From: Xenorhabdus ishibashii
GTDB lineage: Bacteria; Pseudomonadota; Gammaproteobacteria; Enterobacterales; Enterobacteriaceae
DNA: 64,000 nucleotides
NCBI RefSeq assembly: GCF_002632755.1
Contig: NZ_NJAK01000001.1
Span: forward strand, 248,001-312,000
Reading direction: 5' to 3'
Shown here: piece by piece, positions 48,359-57,910 of the stretch
How the letters are laid out: every line of letters begins with the position of its first letter
Numbering within the stretch: the stretch's first letter is position 1
Notes under the pieces: generated by a model
Seen by the model: the letters and a program-made list of their open reading frames with translations, nothing else
Databases searched by the model: none
Told to the model about the DNA's origin: nothing
Program-made: the position numbers and the translations under genes

Positions 48359-48721
48359 TTATAAATGATCAGTTAGTTTTTTCTTCAAACACTGCCACTC
48401 CTTTTCAAGATACTTACGTAAAAAATGTTGTCTGATCTTTTCTTTTATTTTTCCTATATTACCTACCGATAGCTGTTTTCTCCGTAATTCCTGAATATCT
48501 GCCCAAAGCTGTTCACGTTCAAAAAAAGTCCATACAGGAGGTACAGAAGTAAAACCATTGGTATAGCACACCGGAGCTACCCACTTGAAAAAGACCATTT
48601 CAACATGCTCAAGTGGAAAATGTTTTGCTACAGAAGCTATATACTCATAATCAACTTCATTATCTACAAAGATATCAGATAACGCTTCACATAAATCTAT
48701 ATCAGTTAATTGATTGCCCAA
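48359..48721 (-). CDS. DUF7079-like small protein, candidate immunity partner
   Basis: 120 residues, soluble, no signal peptide. CEALSDIFVDNEVDYEYIASVAKHFPLEHVEMVFFKWVAPVCY and the SVPPVW segment resemble what I recall as DUF7079; the name is from memory. It starts at a TTG inside the end of the upstream gene (16-base overlap) with AGGA upstream, so the two are translationally coupled. The tight coupling behind a membrane-active-looking protein suggests immunity, unproven. Confidence 0.6.
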   Translation of the reverse strand: MGNQLTDIDLCEALSDIFVDNEVDYEYIASVAKHFPLEHVEMVFFKWVAPVCYTNGFTSVPPVWTFFEREQLWADIQELRRKQLSVGNIGKIKEKIRQHFLRKYLEKEWQCLKKKLTDHL

Positions 48722-49473
48722 CGGGTAAATTCCTCTATTTCTTCATCTAAAGTATCAGCAACCACTGAACCAACAATTGCTCCTACCGCGCTCCCTACTA
48801 ATACCAAAACAACGGCACAAACGGGAGCACCAGGCCCACATACCGGAGATACAGTAAAACCAGCAAGTGCTCCACCAGCAGCACCGCCACCAATTTGTAT
48901 ACCTTGTTTAATAGCTTCCTTAGGTTTGTTTTCAGCATTCAATACTTCATGTGTTGCTAATACTGCCGTAAAGATAATTCCTATTTTTCCTATAACCTTT
49001 AATCGTTTATTTGCTGTTGTGAATTTGGGGTTGTCTCTTGCTGAGGCTTCTATGATCTCATAGTAAATTGTACTTTTTTGATCTGGAGTAAGGCTACCAA
49101 ATACTTTTCCAAATTTTTTCTGAGAATATTTATCAATAAGTTTTTCAAAAGATGGAGGTGTTTTTTTATGTCTCTCAGCAAAGGCCAACCCTTGTGCTGA
49201 CGTGAATTTTCTATGCTCTGCCATAATTTGATTACGCATTTCGTAACAAAACTCAGCGGCTTCTTTCACTGAGATTTTTTTTGTACTCACCATCTGCTTA
49301 ATTTCAGAAACCACTTTTTTAATATTTGAAGTATAGCTTTGTCTGACATTAGCATCGTTAATTACATCGGTAGAAAATTTAATTGAAGCACCTTCTAACG
49401 CTGCCATAGCTTTATCTAAAATAGGATCATCAATGGAATGTTCTTGTTTTCCTGCATAAGTTCCCTCTACCAC
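48706..49473 (-). CDS. Glycine-zipper protein, candidate toxin/effector
   Basis: 255 residues, not assigned to a named family. The first 165 residues are helical and charged without a signal peptide. Residues about 165-240 are hydrophobic with glycine-zipper runs (QGIQIGGGAAGGALAGFTV and VLVGSAVGAIVGSVVA), as in pore-forming or membrane-inserting toxins. GTG start at 49473 (GGAAG upstream) is weak; the open frame reaches back a little further without an ATG, so the N-terminus may be truncated. Followed by an overlapping small gene. Confidence 0.6.
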   Translation of the reverse strand: MVEGTYAGKQEHSIDDPILDKAMAALEGASIKFSTDVINDANVRQSYTSNIKKVVSEIKQMVSTKKISVKEAAEFCYEMRNQIMAEHRKFTSAQGLAFAERHKKTPPSFEKLIDKYSQKKFGKVFGSLTPDQKSTIYYEIIEASARDNPKFTTANKRLKVIGKIGIIFTAVLATHEVLNAENKPKEAIKQGIQIGGGAAGGALAGFTVSPVCGPGAPVCAVVLVLVGSAVGAIVGSVVADTLDEEIEEFTRWAIN

Positions 49474-50248
49474 TTCAAGAACTTCCGGACACCATTTTAG
49501 CCTTCCCCCTTACGGTGCGAGGGGGAAGAAAAAGTATCCTACGATTTTGATATCTTATTTAGCCTACTGCGTAGATCTGCGGGAGCAATATAATGAGTTG
49601 CTCGCCCTATTTTGGTGGGAAGAAATATCTTCATTGTTTCAAGTTCTTTCAGTAATTTCCTGGCTGTATTTTCGCTAACATCATATAAATTTTGAACCGA
49701 TTTCACTTTAAACAATCTTCCAGGCTCTTTAACCCCTTTTTTGATTAAGTCTTTCTGAATGAAACTTAGCTTGCTTTTATATTTTGAATTTTCCAACACA
49801 TTGACAATCTCATAGAATTCTTTTGTTTTTACTTTTAAATATTCTTGTAATTCATCAAATGCGTTTAAAATAATGTTTACATGAAAGTCGATAAAATAAG
49901 TTAAATCCCCATAATCTTTCTGAACATAAAGATATGACATACCATAATCTTTAGCGTGTTCTTTGATAACCTTACTTATTGAAATATATTCAAAAATATC
50001 ATATCCATTCTTTAGCATATACCAATAAAATATCGCCCTTGCGGTTCTGCCATTCCCATCCCTAAATGCATGTTCATACCCCAACATAAAATGAAGAATA
50101 ATCGCTTTGATGACGGGTGGTATAAATTTCCTGCCTTCCTCTCCATTATGATTTTCGTTAGCAAAAGCACATACTTCTTCTAATCTGCTTTCTAACTCTT
50201 CATGGTTTGGCGGGTAAAATAATGGATTGTCATCATTTCCAATATATA

Positions 50249-51347
50249 CCAATCTAACTTGAAGATGCAGGTTTTAAAATCTGAAAATTATCAGTCAGTC
50301 GAGTCGTGAGCTCTTTCGCTTTTTCTGGCAAAGTGACATGAAAAAAGTGACGAAGAGTTTCACGGAAGGTCTTCGCATCCGGAAAATAGATATTGTTACG
50401 CACTTGCTCATTCATATACTTCCACAATCGCTCTATCGGATTGAGGTTTGGGCTGTAAGGTGGGAGGTAATGCAATTCAATATTCAGGACATACGCAATA
50501 TCTTTCACCAACTCGGCTCGATGGTAACCCGCTCCATCCAAAATGAGGTGGATTTTTTGCGAAAGCGGGTAAGTTTCCCGGAGCGCACCGAAGAAATAGG
50601 CGATATTTTCGGCATTGATGCGCGGATATTCACGGATCACGGTGTCTTCAATCCGTTGTAAATTCAGGGCGCCCAGAATATTGAGACGGGTACGACTGCC
50701 GGTGGTTTCGATCCCTTTTACCTGATTTTTTCCTGCTTTCATCCAGCCATAGCTGAGCTTTGTGGACTGTGAAGGATGCACCGCATCAATAAATAGGATC
50801 GGTTCATTCTGCCCCGCTTCCTCTTTCAGCGCCTTGTAGTCATCAATAAATTGTTGCTGTTTGTGCGCATCGAATTTATGAGGAACACCCTTGGGTTTTT
50901 TATAGCTGAAACCTTGGCGGTGAAGCCATTTTGTCATTCCGCCCACGCTGAAAGAAACCTGCCAACGGGCTTGGACATAGGCCACAATTTGGGTTGTGGT
51001 ATGCATCAAATTGGCGGTCAAATAATCAATCAGGTCGGCGGTTTGTTCGGCAGAGAGATGGCTTTCAGAGCCGCCATTTTCTGGGGTGAGCTTTTCCTGC
51101 GCGATAAAATCTTTCAGGTGACGGCTGACCGTACTTTCATGAATACGCAAGGCCTGTGCAATCATCTGAGCAGTCCAACCTTCTGAGGCCAAAAGCACCG
51201 CCTTAATGCGATCACAGACTCGACTGTCGCGAGTAGTATCATGCATCAATTCAAGGGCGTGTTTTTGTTCTGGTGTCAGATGAATTTTCATGGTTGCAAG
51301 CATGATCTGATTTGGATAAGAAATCAAGCATCTTCAATGGCGATTGG
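50249..51347 (-). mobile_element. IS630-family insertion sequence
   Basis: 1,099 bp bounded by CCAATC at the left and GATTGG at the right, with longer imperfect repeats reaching GAAGATGC. TA flanks both ends, as expected for this family. It inserted in a TATATA run of the Fic gene. Confidence 0.9.
50254..51291 (-). CDS. IS630-family transposase
   Basis: 345 residues from the ATG at 51291 (a TTG at 51327 is the other option). Two N-terminal helix-turn-helix regions (GWTAQMIAQALRIHESTVSRHL), then the DDE domain with LFIDAVHPSQ, IHLILDGAGYHRA and LPPYSPNLNPIERLWKYMNE. Appears intact. Confidence 0.93.
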   Translation of the reverse strand: MKIHLTPEQKHALELMHDTTRDSRVCDRIKAVLLASEGWTAQMIAQALRIHESTVSRHLKDFIAQEKLTPENGGSESHLSAEQTADLIDYLTANLMHTTTQIVAYVQARWQVSFSVGGMTKWLHRQGFSYKKPKGVPHKFDAHKQQQFIDDYKALKEEAGQNEPILFIDAVHPSQSTKLSYGWMKAGKNQVKGIETTGSRTRLNILGALNLQRIEDTVIREYPRINAENIAYFFGALRETYPLSQKIHLILDGAGYHRAELVKDIAYVLNIELHYLPPYSPNLNPIERLWKYMNEQVRNNIYFPDAKTFRETLRHFFHVTLPEKAKELTTRLTDNFQILKPASSS

Positions 51348-51993
51348 TATAGATATCATTACTGCATCTAAATTCCCCCGGTATATTTTCGTTTTCAGAT
51401 ACACCATGAGTCGCTATTCTGTGAAACTCAAGCATCAGATCCCTCGTCAAGGGTTCTTGTTTTCTGTTATCCGCCAGCCTTAATAACCTATAATTATTCA
51501 GAATCATCCTCTCATCAGGCGTGCTGGGCGCTAACTCCTCCTCCAGCATCTTTTTTGCGTCAGCCCGGGTAGTTGCTGCACCTTCCAGTTGAGCGCTTGT
51601 GATAGCTTCTTCCATCAGTAAAGAGGAAACTAAATAATTCTGTTGAACATGACCAGATGCTTGAGATCCAGCGATTGCAGCAACCTTACCTGCACCAAGT
51701 TGTACAATTTTATGCAACTTTGGTTCCAGCGAATCATGTATGCAAAAATGAAACTCATTCCCGTTTTTATCAAACAAGCCCGTACTTTTTTTTGCTTGAT
51801 CCCTACGGAACTTTACCGCATACCAGATGTTTTCAGCCTCTTTGCTGGGAACTCGCCATTTAAGCTGACTCCAATGGAGGTATCTTCCTTGCTTATCAAC
51901 AATACTGTATTCATTGAGGTACTCCCCGAATTTAACAAAATCCAGATTTTTAAAATCAAGCTTAGGTGATTGTTCTACATGGTGTTTAGCCAT

Positions 51994-52602
51994 ATTACCT
52001 CAGATTTGAAAATTTGATGTATAGATGATTATGGCGTAAACCTTTAAGGGGATCAATATGAATAAATTAGTTCTATGAACTCTGGTTCTGTGGCAAAAAT
52101 AAGTAAGATCAACCACTCAGATAAAGGTTGAATTTCTCACCTTCTAACTTATTGATATTTTCGTTCATCCTCACTTTGAGAAAAAGCAGCAACCATAGTG
52201 ATCCCCCGCAACAGTTGGTTAACTCCCTAATTCTTGTGAGACCGTCACTTTTGCCTTACGGTATGGCAGAATAACCATAATTTGACGTAGCCTACCTACT
52301 TCATAAGTAATACAGTCTTGTCATTCATACTAAAACATTATGTCATATTATTTTGGTTCTGCTATAGAGTAATCCCCGATATGGGAATTCCCATTACGGA
52401 ACAATTAACACTCTATGTTCAATAACGGGTATTCGGAACAACATTTCAAATACACACCTCACTAAATTACCTATCACCTTTCAAATTATAAGCCTTGCTA
52501 TAGTCGTAATCCGATTGAGATGAAGATTTGACCTCAGTAAGGTTTCTGGTGAGTTAACCGCAAGATGAAATAACCTTTAACGAATAATAAAGTGAGGTGT
52601 TT
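51994..52602. other. Intergenic region upstream of the Tad2-like gene
   Basis: About 600 bases with no convincing gene. It holds a perfect 14-base palindrome ATGGGAATTCCCAT at 52381-52394, which could be an operator, and TTCTGTGGCAAA near 52089, faintly like an IS6-type end. Otherwise nothing recognisable. Confidence 0.4.
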
Positions 52603-53382
52603 ATGCCGGACGTTAATAAGCTGGATGATAAAAAATGTCCGTTTGATCCTGAGCAGTACAAATACAATAAGAAGGTTGATGTCGAAGTTGATAACGTTGC
52701 ACCAATTGGTTCTTTACCATGGGCGTTGATTCAGGTGTATGTAGGAAAGTCTGTTCGCCGTAATGGTTGGGATGCGCAAGTTGAATATATAAAGCTCCTT
52801 CCGGGTTCATCTGATAACAATGTACTACCTCAAATTGGGATAATTGATAAAGAGGGAACAACATCTTGGCAGCCAACACAAGAGGATTTAATGTCTTGCG
52901 ATTGGGTGTTATTGTCCAAAATAACACCAGTTGAATGTATGCTGTCTTTTGATCTTACATCAGGGAGAGGTACGCCTAAAAACTGGAACGAACCAATCGC
53001 TTGGGGATATGTAATAAACACTAATTGGAATCCTTTTGGTATTTTAAGCATAAAACAAAACAATATAGTTGATATTGTCAGAATATGGGCTTTTCTTTGG
53101 AACTCTGGAGAGTTTTATTTTGATGTAGAGGTTAAACCAAATGAAGAAAGTCGACAGAGGGTTGTAAAATTATTTCAAGATAATGACCTTTGGGTAACTG
53201 TTGACGGCATGGTCTATAATCTTGGCAAGCCATCCCTGGTAGGCAGTACTGGAGTTTATGGTGTTGGAGATTATGGTGTTGAATTCCATTCTCAACATTC
53301 TGAAGCGCAAAAACTAGGTGTCTTGTTACAGCAAATGCAACAAACAGGACAAACTAAAGCTTTCTCGCTCAATTGGAAATAA
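52603..53382 (+). CDS. DUF2829/Tad2-like domain protein with an extra C-terminal domain
   Basis: 259 residues from the ATG at 52603 (GAGGTG upstream). Residues about 36-105 follow the DUF2829 pattern: PWALIQVYVGKSVRRNGWD, a hydrophobic strand, then SWQPTQEDLMSCDWVLL. DUF2829 includes Tad2, a phage protein that sequesters the Thoeris signal. The remaining ~150 residues (SFDLTSGRGTPKNW, WGYVINTNWNP, FYFDVEV) are not recognised and look beta-rich. Whether it binds a nucleotide signal is inference. Single gene, intact. Confidence 0.66.
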   Translation: MPDVNKLDDKKCPFDPEQYKYNKKVDVEVDNVAPIGSLPWALIQVYVGKSVRRNGWDAQVEYIKLLPGSSDNNVLPQIGIIDKEGTTSWQPTQEDLMSCDWVLLSKITPVECMLSFDLTSGRGTPKNWNEPIAWGYVINTNWNPFGILSIKQNNIVDIVRIWAFLWNSGEFYFDVEVKPNEESRQRVVKLFQDNDLWVTVDGMVYNLGKPSLVGSTGVYGVGDYGVEFHSQHSEAQKLGVLLQQMQQTGQTKAFSLNWK

Positions 53383-53398
53383 ATCTACACACTGAATT

Positions 53399-53423
53399 CA
53401 AGGCTACTTAATGTGGCCTTTTC
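53399..53423 (+). terminator. Weak terminator after the Tad2-like gene
   Basis: AAGGCTA pairs with TGGCCTT (one mismatch) followed by a short T run, 17 bases past the stop. Confidence 0.5.
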
Positions 53424-53534
53424 CTCGTAAACTTACCTTTAACTTGTTGATACCTCCTTATCTCCTGCATAGTACAGGTTTAGTGCTATATCATCGTTCC
53501 GTTTGAAACAGAGGCATGGAAATAAACTCAGAGG

Positions 53535-53555
53535 CAACCCTCTTTAAGAGGGTTG
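53535..53555. repeat. 8-bp perfect hairpin in the intergenic region
   Basis: CAACCCTC and GAGGGTTG pair around TTTAA. It lies 30 bases after a CCGTTTGAAAC element. No U-tract; role unknown. Confidence 0.5.
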
Positions 53556-53585
53556 GTTAAAAATAGCTCAGTATGTTTGATATGC

Positions 53586-53744
53586 CTACCTGTTACCTTT
53601 ATCGTTAATTCTGGCTTTCAGGAACCGCCAGATTTCAGGGAAGCAGGGGATTACTGCCAGAACAAAAAAGAACAGAGTCAATTTGAATTCGTGTGCAACA
53701 AATAAGCCAATGAGGGTGAATAACCCAAACATTACTGACGCCAT
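53586..53744 (-). CDS. Possible 52-residue membrane protein
   Basis: Short frame MASVMFGLFTLIGLF... with two hydrophobic stretches separated by HEFKLT and a basic tail (RFLKARINDKGNR), a holin-like profile. The open frame extends upstream without an obvious start, and the ribosome site is poor, so it may be the 3' end of a lost gene. Confidence 0.35.
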   Translation of the reverse strand: MASVMFGLFTLIGLFVAHEFKLTLFFFVLAVIPCFPEIWRFLKARINDKGNR

Positions 53745-53793
53745 CCATCTGACATTATTAAAAATATCTTTTATCTGTACTAGCTCAGACTTG

Positions 53794-53834
53794 ACCTGAC
53801 AGTTACCGGTTATTTATACAGGTGTCTGTCAGGT
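53794..53834. repeat. Inverted repeat at the broken end of the primase gene
   Basis: ACCTGACAG at 53794-53802 and CTGTCAGGT at 53826-53834 are exact complements (12 with one mismatch if extended) around a 23-base loop. They lie where the primase reading frame stops matching its family. Confidence 0.55.
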
Positions 53835-55550
53835 TAAATCTGGTTCAGATTTTTTTCTGCCCAGAGTCGTTTTCCATCTAGTAATGTTACCTGCCAGCAT
53901 GGAACAAATTTCGGCAAAGATACTTTTGCCACTGCCTCCGGCTCCGGTGACTTCCAGAAAAAGTTGCCAGTCATAACGATTCGCCAGCACCATAAACAGA
54001 GCCGCTAATACTCTATATGCTTTGCTTTCACAGTTGGCAGTTGCTTGATTGAGCCAGCGCCAGAATTGTGGTGCGTGATCTTGCAGAGTTTCCCTCGAAA
54101 CAGGGGTATTGAATTCAACGTCATTGGCAAGAAGCAGCCAATCATTTTTACGGTGAGGCCGGAACTGACAAGCTTTCAGGTCAAATACGCCATTACTAAA
54201 CCCGATTAAGTGACGTTCTGGAGGCTGCATCATGGGAAGTTGTAGTTTCAAAGCGTCTACGGCTGAACTAATACCATGCGGTGAATACGGTAATTTCCCT
54301 TCCATAAAAGCAGCCACCATTTCCCGCCTTAAATCACGGTCACTGACCGGACGCCAGATAATACCGTCATAATGATGAACGGTTTCCGAAGCACCATCTA
54401 GTGCCAGATCACCGTTATAACGTGCCAGCAACACTTCCCCGCGCTGGCTGGCTCCCATCTGGCATAATGTCAGTTTTAAAGGTTCGACATCATTATTAAG
54501 CTGAATGGCTGCTTTTTTCTTGGTTGATGTCGGTTGATAAAGCCCCTGAGCAAAGGCTTGTTTTGCCGTGTCTATACCGTGTTGCTGGCGATAATCGTCC
54601 CAATCAGCTTTATACTCTGTAGGCGGTAGCGTTACCCATCCGTTAATCGTTTTGGCGGTCTTCTCTACTGCAACCTTGCCGATATTCTTTTTCAGCATGC
54701 CGTTTTTGTCTCGTTCTTCCGGTTCGTGCCAGTCGTTATCGACGGCAATGATGATTCTGGAGTTTGGATACTGCGCTCTAACCTGCTCGGCAACAATCAA
54801 TAGGTTACTTTCATCAATCGCTGCCAGTACCACGCCTTTATGTAGTTGACTGACAGTTAAAGCTGTAGCGTAACCTTCGGTAATGATGATTGTGTCCGGC
54901 GTTCCGGTAATCTCAGTGATCGAGATAAAGCTGCCTTTTTTCTGTGTACCTGCAACAAGGTGTTTTTCGCCGTTCGGCTTGATGGTCTGTGCGCCCGTGA
55001 TTGTGCCATCCAGTGTCTGAGTCACCAGCAACAAAGAACCATCTTTTAATAACCGCTGATTAGGGCATTGCAGTCCCTTTTTCACCAGATATTGAGATTC
55101 ACCCGTAACGGCAGTGGCAACCAGTGCCGCGATACGTTCAGCAATTGGCTTAGCATTCCTAGTCAGCGTTTTGGCTGGTTTGGGTTCTGGCAAAGGCAAT
55201 GCCAGCACATCTGCAACAATTTTTGCAGCCTCAAAAATCGAGATCCGGTTGGTCTTTGCCACTAAATCCAGCCCATCACCATAGTTCGGAACGTCACATT
55301 GGCGACAATGCCAATTGCCGTGATGGTGATCGTCGATAAAGTGGAAACGGTCAGTGCCACCACAGACAGAGCAAGCGCCATGTTTACCCTTTTCGGGAAT
55401 ATCAATACCACAGGCAGGTAGCAGATTTTCCCAGTGATACATGGCGGATTTTTTTACTGTTTGGATAAAATCGAGTGGTTTTTGTTCGTCTGTTTTATCT
55501 GAAGATGTAAATTTAGGATGAGTTTGGTTAGACTGTGTATCAGCCATCAT
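53829..55550 (-). pseudogene. P4-type primase/helicase (alpha protein), C-terminally truncated
   Basis: 573 residues of a family usually near 770-780. Present: primase zinc finger (CSVCGGTDRFHF, CRQC), Toprim with ITEGYATALT and AVDNDWH, and the start of the superfamily 3 helicase with Walker A GAGGSGKS near 545. Family resemblance ends just after SMLAG; the last ~15 residues are unrelated. Without Walker B and later motifs it cannot be a helicase. Typical of P4-like satellites and islands. Confidence 0.85.
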
Positions 55551-55649
55551 CGTTACTCCAATTAACGGTTATTGGTCAGACGCCTCAGATGTGTTACAGC
55601 ACTCTGGGGCGTTGCTTTTTATGTTACTTTTCTTAAAAAATCTCTATCT

Positions 55650-56864
55650 TTATGCCCTTTTGCCAAATTTTCCGATCAGCACATTTTCGCCTTGTTCCAG
55701 CATCTCCATATAGTCGGCGTACCATTGCAGCATTTCCCGGCGACCATCCAGATATTGCGCGTGGTTGTAAGTGCCTCGGATGCTGTTTTTATCGACGTGA
55801 GCTAGCTGTTTTTCAACCCATGCAGTGTTGAAGTCTTGATCGTGCAGAATGGTACTCATGGTGTGGCGGAAGCCGTGGCCTGTCGCCCGCCCTGAATATC
55901 CCATGCGGCGGATCATGGTATTGATTGCCATATCAGATATATGCTTTCTGTAATCTGTCCGGCTTGGGAAAACATATTGATAGCTGCCGCTGATAGGCTG
56001 AATCTGTTTCAATAAATCGATAACTTGCTCTGATAACGGCACTACATGAGTGCGGCGCATTTTCATTTTTTCGGCTGGAATTGTCCAAACAGCCTTATCT
56101 AAATTAATCTCTGACCATTCAGCTTTACGAAGTTCTCCCGGACGAACGCCCGTTAATATCAGCATTCGCAAAGCCGTTCTGACTATCTGACTTCCCATAT
56201 ATTTATCAATGGAACGGAGAAATTCAGGTAATTCATCTACTGAAAGGTGAGCGTAATGTTCGCGTTGATGAGGGATAAAAGCACTCGCTAAATCTGGAGC
56301 TGGGTTATATTCTGCCCTGCCAGTAATAATTGCATATGTCCAAACTTCACCACAGCGTTGGCGGACTTTCTTTAATTTATCGGTGACGCCTCTCTTTTCC
56401 ATAATAGAAAGGAGGTCTAATAATTCGAGGGGTTTTATTTCAGCAATCGGACGATGACCAATATAAGGGAAAACGTCTTTTTCGAATGCGTCCATCATAT
56501 CTTCACGATAACCAACAGACCACCTGTCTTTTCTTCCCTCGTACCATTCACGCGCAATGCTTTCAAAGGTATTACTGATTTCTCCCTGAGCTGCCAATTT
56601 CTTTTGTTTTTTATCTTGGTTGGGATCAATACCTTCGGCTATCAGTTTCTTGGCTTCATCACGTTTTCTTCTGGCCTCTGCCAACGTAATAAGTGGAAAA
56701 GTACCAATAGCGAGTAATTTTTCTTTTCCTGCAATTCTGTATTTCAGTCGCCAGTATTTAGAGCCGGTTATCTTTACCAACAGATACAAGCCACCGCCAT
56801 CCGATAGCTTAAAATCTTTATCTTGGGGTTTTACTGTTTCAACTTGTCGGGCTGTCAGTTTCAT
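55650..56864 (-). CDS. P4/CP4-57-type tyrosine integrase
   Basis: 404 residues. N-terminal DUF4102 arm-binding domain (LSDGGGLYLLVKITGSKYWRLKYR), SAM-like core-binding domain, and catalytic domain with the first arginine in LTGVRPGELRKAEW, HGFRHTMSTILH, LAHVDKN and the tyrosine in RGTYNHAQYLDGRR. Appears intact. Its 5' end faces the att-like sequence 195 bases away. Confidence 0.95.
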   Translation of the reverse strand: MKLTARQVETVKPQDKDFKLSDGGGLYLLVKITGSKYWRLKYRIAGKEKLLAIGTFPLITLAEARRKRDEAKKLIAEGIDPNQDKKQKKLAAQGEISNTFESIAREWYEGRKDRWSVGYREDMMDAFEKDVFPYIGHRPIAEIKPLELLDLLSIMEKRGVTDKLKKVRQRCGEVWTYAIITGRAEYNPAPDLASAFIPHQREHYAHLSVDELPEFLRSIDKYMGSQIVRTALRMLILTGVRPGELRKAEWSEINLDKAVWTIPAEKMKMRRTHVVPLSEQVIDLLKQIQPISGSYQYVFPSRTDYRKHISDMAINTMIRRMGYSGRATGHGFRHTMSTILHDQDFNTAWVEKQLAHVDKNSIRGTYNHAQYLDGRREMLQWYADYMEMLEQGENVLIGKFGKRA

Positions 56865-57058
56865 ATTTCCAGCATCCTTGCCCCCTCACAGTAATGGGGG
56901 TATTTTTTTAGGGAGTACAGAAAGTTACCCCTATATATACCCCCTGACTGGGGTACATTGCAATAGATGCCAGTAGACGTTAATAGCGCTTTATTTGGGA
57001 GTTTTCGTTGATTTTACTGGGAAAAGTAGACTTTAAGATATGCTGCTAGAAGTGTAGA

Positions 57059-57082
57059 TGGCGGAGGAGGAGAGATTCGAAC
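57059..57082 (-). other. tRNA 3'-end-like attachment site (att)
   Basis: The minus strand reads GTTCGAATCTC...TCCGCCA, the T-loop and acceptor end of a tRNA (Ser-like) including CCA. No tRNA body continues beyond it, so this is a duplicated 3' fragment as left by tRNA-targeting integrases. It sits beside the integrase gene. The partner att was not found in the window. Confidence 0.65.
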
Positions 57083-57823
57083 AATAACAATAATATATTG
57101 ATTTAAAACAAAAATAAAAAATAACAAAATAAAACTACACACATCACTATACACAGAAAAATTTAGTGAATAAAAATGAACACTTGAGCAAAATATATCA
57201 GTTTTGTTCGACTCCTCCTTTTTCCGCTAACTCAGGAATCGAACACATGCATATTACTCAAAGATACAGACACTATAGGGCAGCAATCTGCCCTTTAACA
57301 TAAATGGGCTTTTAAATCCCAATTAACAATGTTGATTAGGATTCTCGGCTCACAGACGACCTTTTTTGGAGTTTTCCAAATAAGTCTCGTAGTCATTATG
57401 TTCAGTAAGAGAAGGAACCTCCGAAACTGGTGGCTCCTTAAACTAAAGAGATCCCTGTGGTTAATTTCCCCAGAATAAAGTTAAACAAGTGCACTGCTGC
57501 GATTTCAAATGACGGCTGTGAGCGGTATTTAATCGCTCCGTTTGAAACGGAAGAAGCCCAAAAGACGGGAAATCCCACCCTTAGCTAACATGTTGATTTT
57601 ACTCATTTCTCGCTCAGGGCAAGAATTCTGGTTCTCTGACAGAAATAAGAGATATCAAGGGGTTGGAAGAAATTATCCAAGTAGGGAAATAACACATCAA
57701 TAATAACCATAAAATACAGTTTTAATTTGAAATATATTTTTTATCACATTTCGATAAATTAGCTTTCTTTTCACTTCACAGATTAGGAATATTCCGATCA
57801 TATATTAGGGGAAGTGATTTAGT
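57083..57823. other. Gene-poor boundary region between integrase island and prophage
   Basis: About 740 bases with no credible gene. It includes a second degenerate tRNA-end-like stretch on the plus strand (GTTCGACTCCTCC near 57206), a hairpin AGGGCAG/CTGCCCT at 57277-57294, and the palindrome CCGTTTGAAACGG near 57537, which recurs near 53506. Confidence 0.4.
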
Positions 57824-57910
57824 ATGAAAACAACACACTTTAGAGTCAGTGACATAAACATAGAAATTTTTTTAAATAAATGGAATGGATATGAATTTTT
57901 CAGAGTCTAA
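57824..57910 (+). CDS. Possible 28-residue leader ORF of the RexA-like gene
   Basis: ATG at 57824 follows AGGGGAAG, a strong ribosome site; the peptide is MKTTHFRVSDINIEIFLNKW... and ends at 57910, overlapping the RexA-like start (57885) in another frame. The main gene has no good site of its own, so coupling by this leader is plausible. A frameshifted true N-terminus is the alternative. Confidence 0.45.
   Translation: MKTTHFRVSDINIEIFLNKWNGYEFFRV

Larger units (their letters stand above)
49539..51993 (-). pseudogene. Fic-domain protein, split by IS630
   Basis: 5' part 51993-51350: N-terminal Fic region with the class II inhibitory helix (MEEAITSAQLEGAATTR, S-x3-E-G pattern) and GEFRCSNDIY. 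3' part 50248-49539: catalytic HAFRDGNGRTAR, the full Fic motif, then a C-terminal winged helix (NLYDVSENTARKLLKELE). Fic enzymes usually AMPylate proteins. Removing 50249-51347 alone rejoins the frame through NDIYIYIGNDD; if one flanking TA is counted as target duplication, a frameshift remains. As it stands the gene is disrupted. Confidence 0.88.

Noticed and set aside
52089..52105. IS6-type terminal repeat (TTCTGTGGCAAA).
   Set aside because: No second end, transposase or target duplication is visible.
57059..57226. A complete tRNA-Ser gene next to the integrase.
   Set aside because: Only the T-loop and acceptor end are present; the flanking sequence has no D-arm or anticodon arm.
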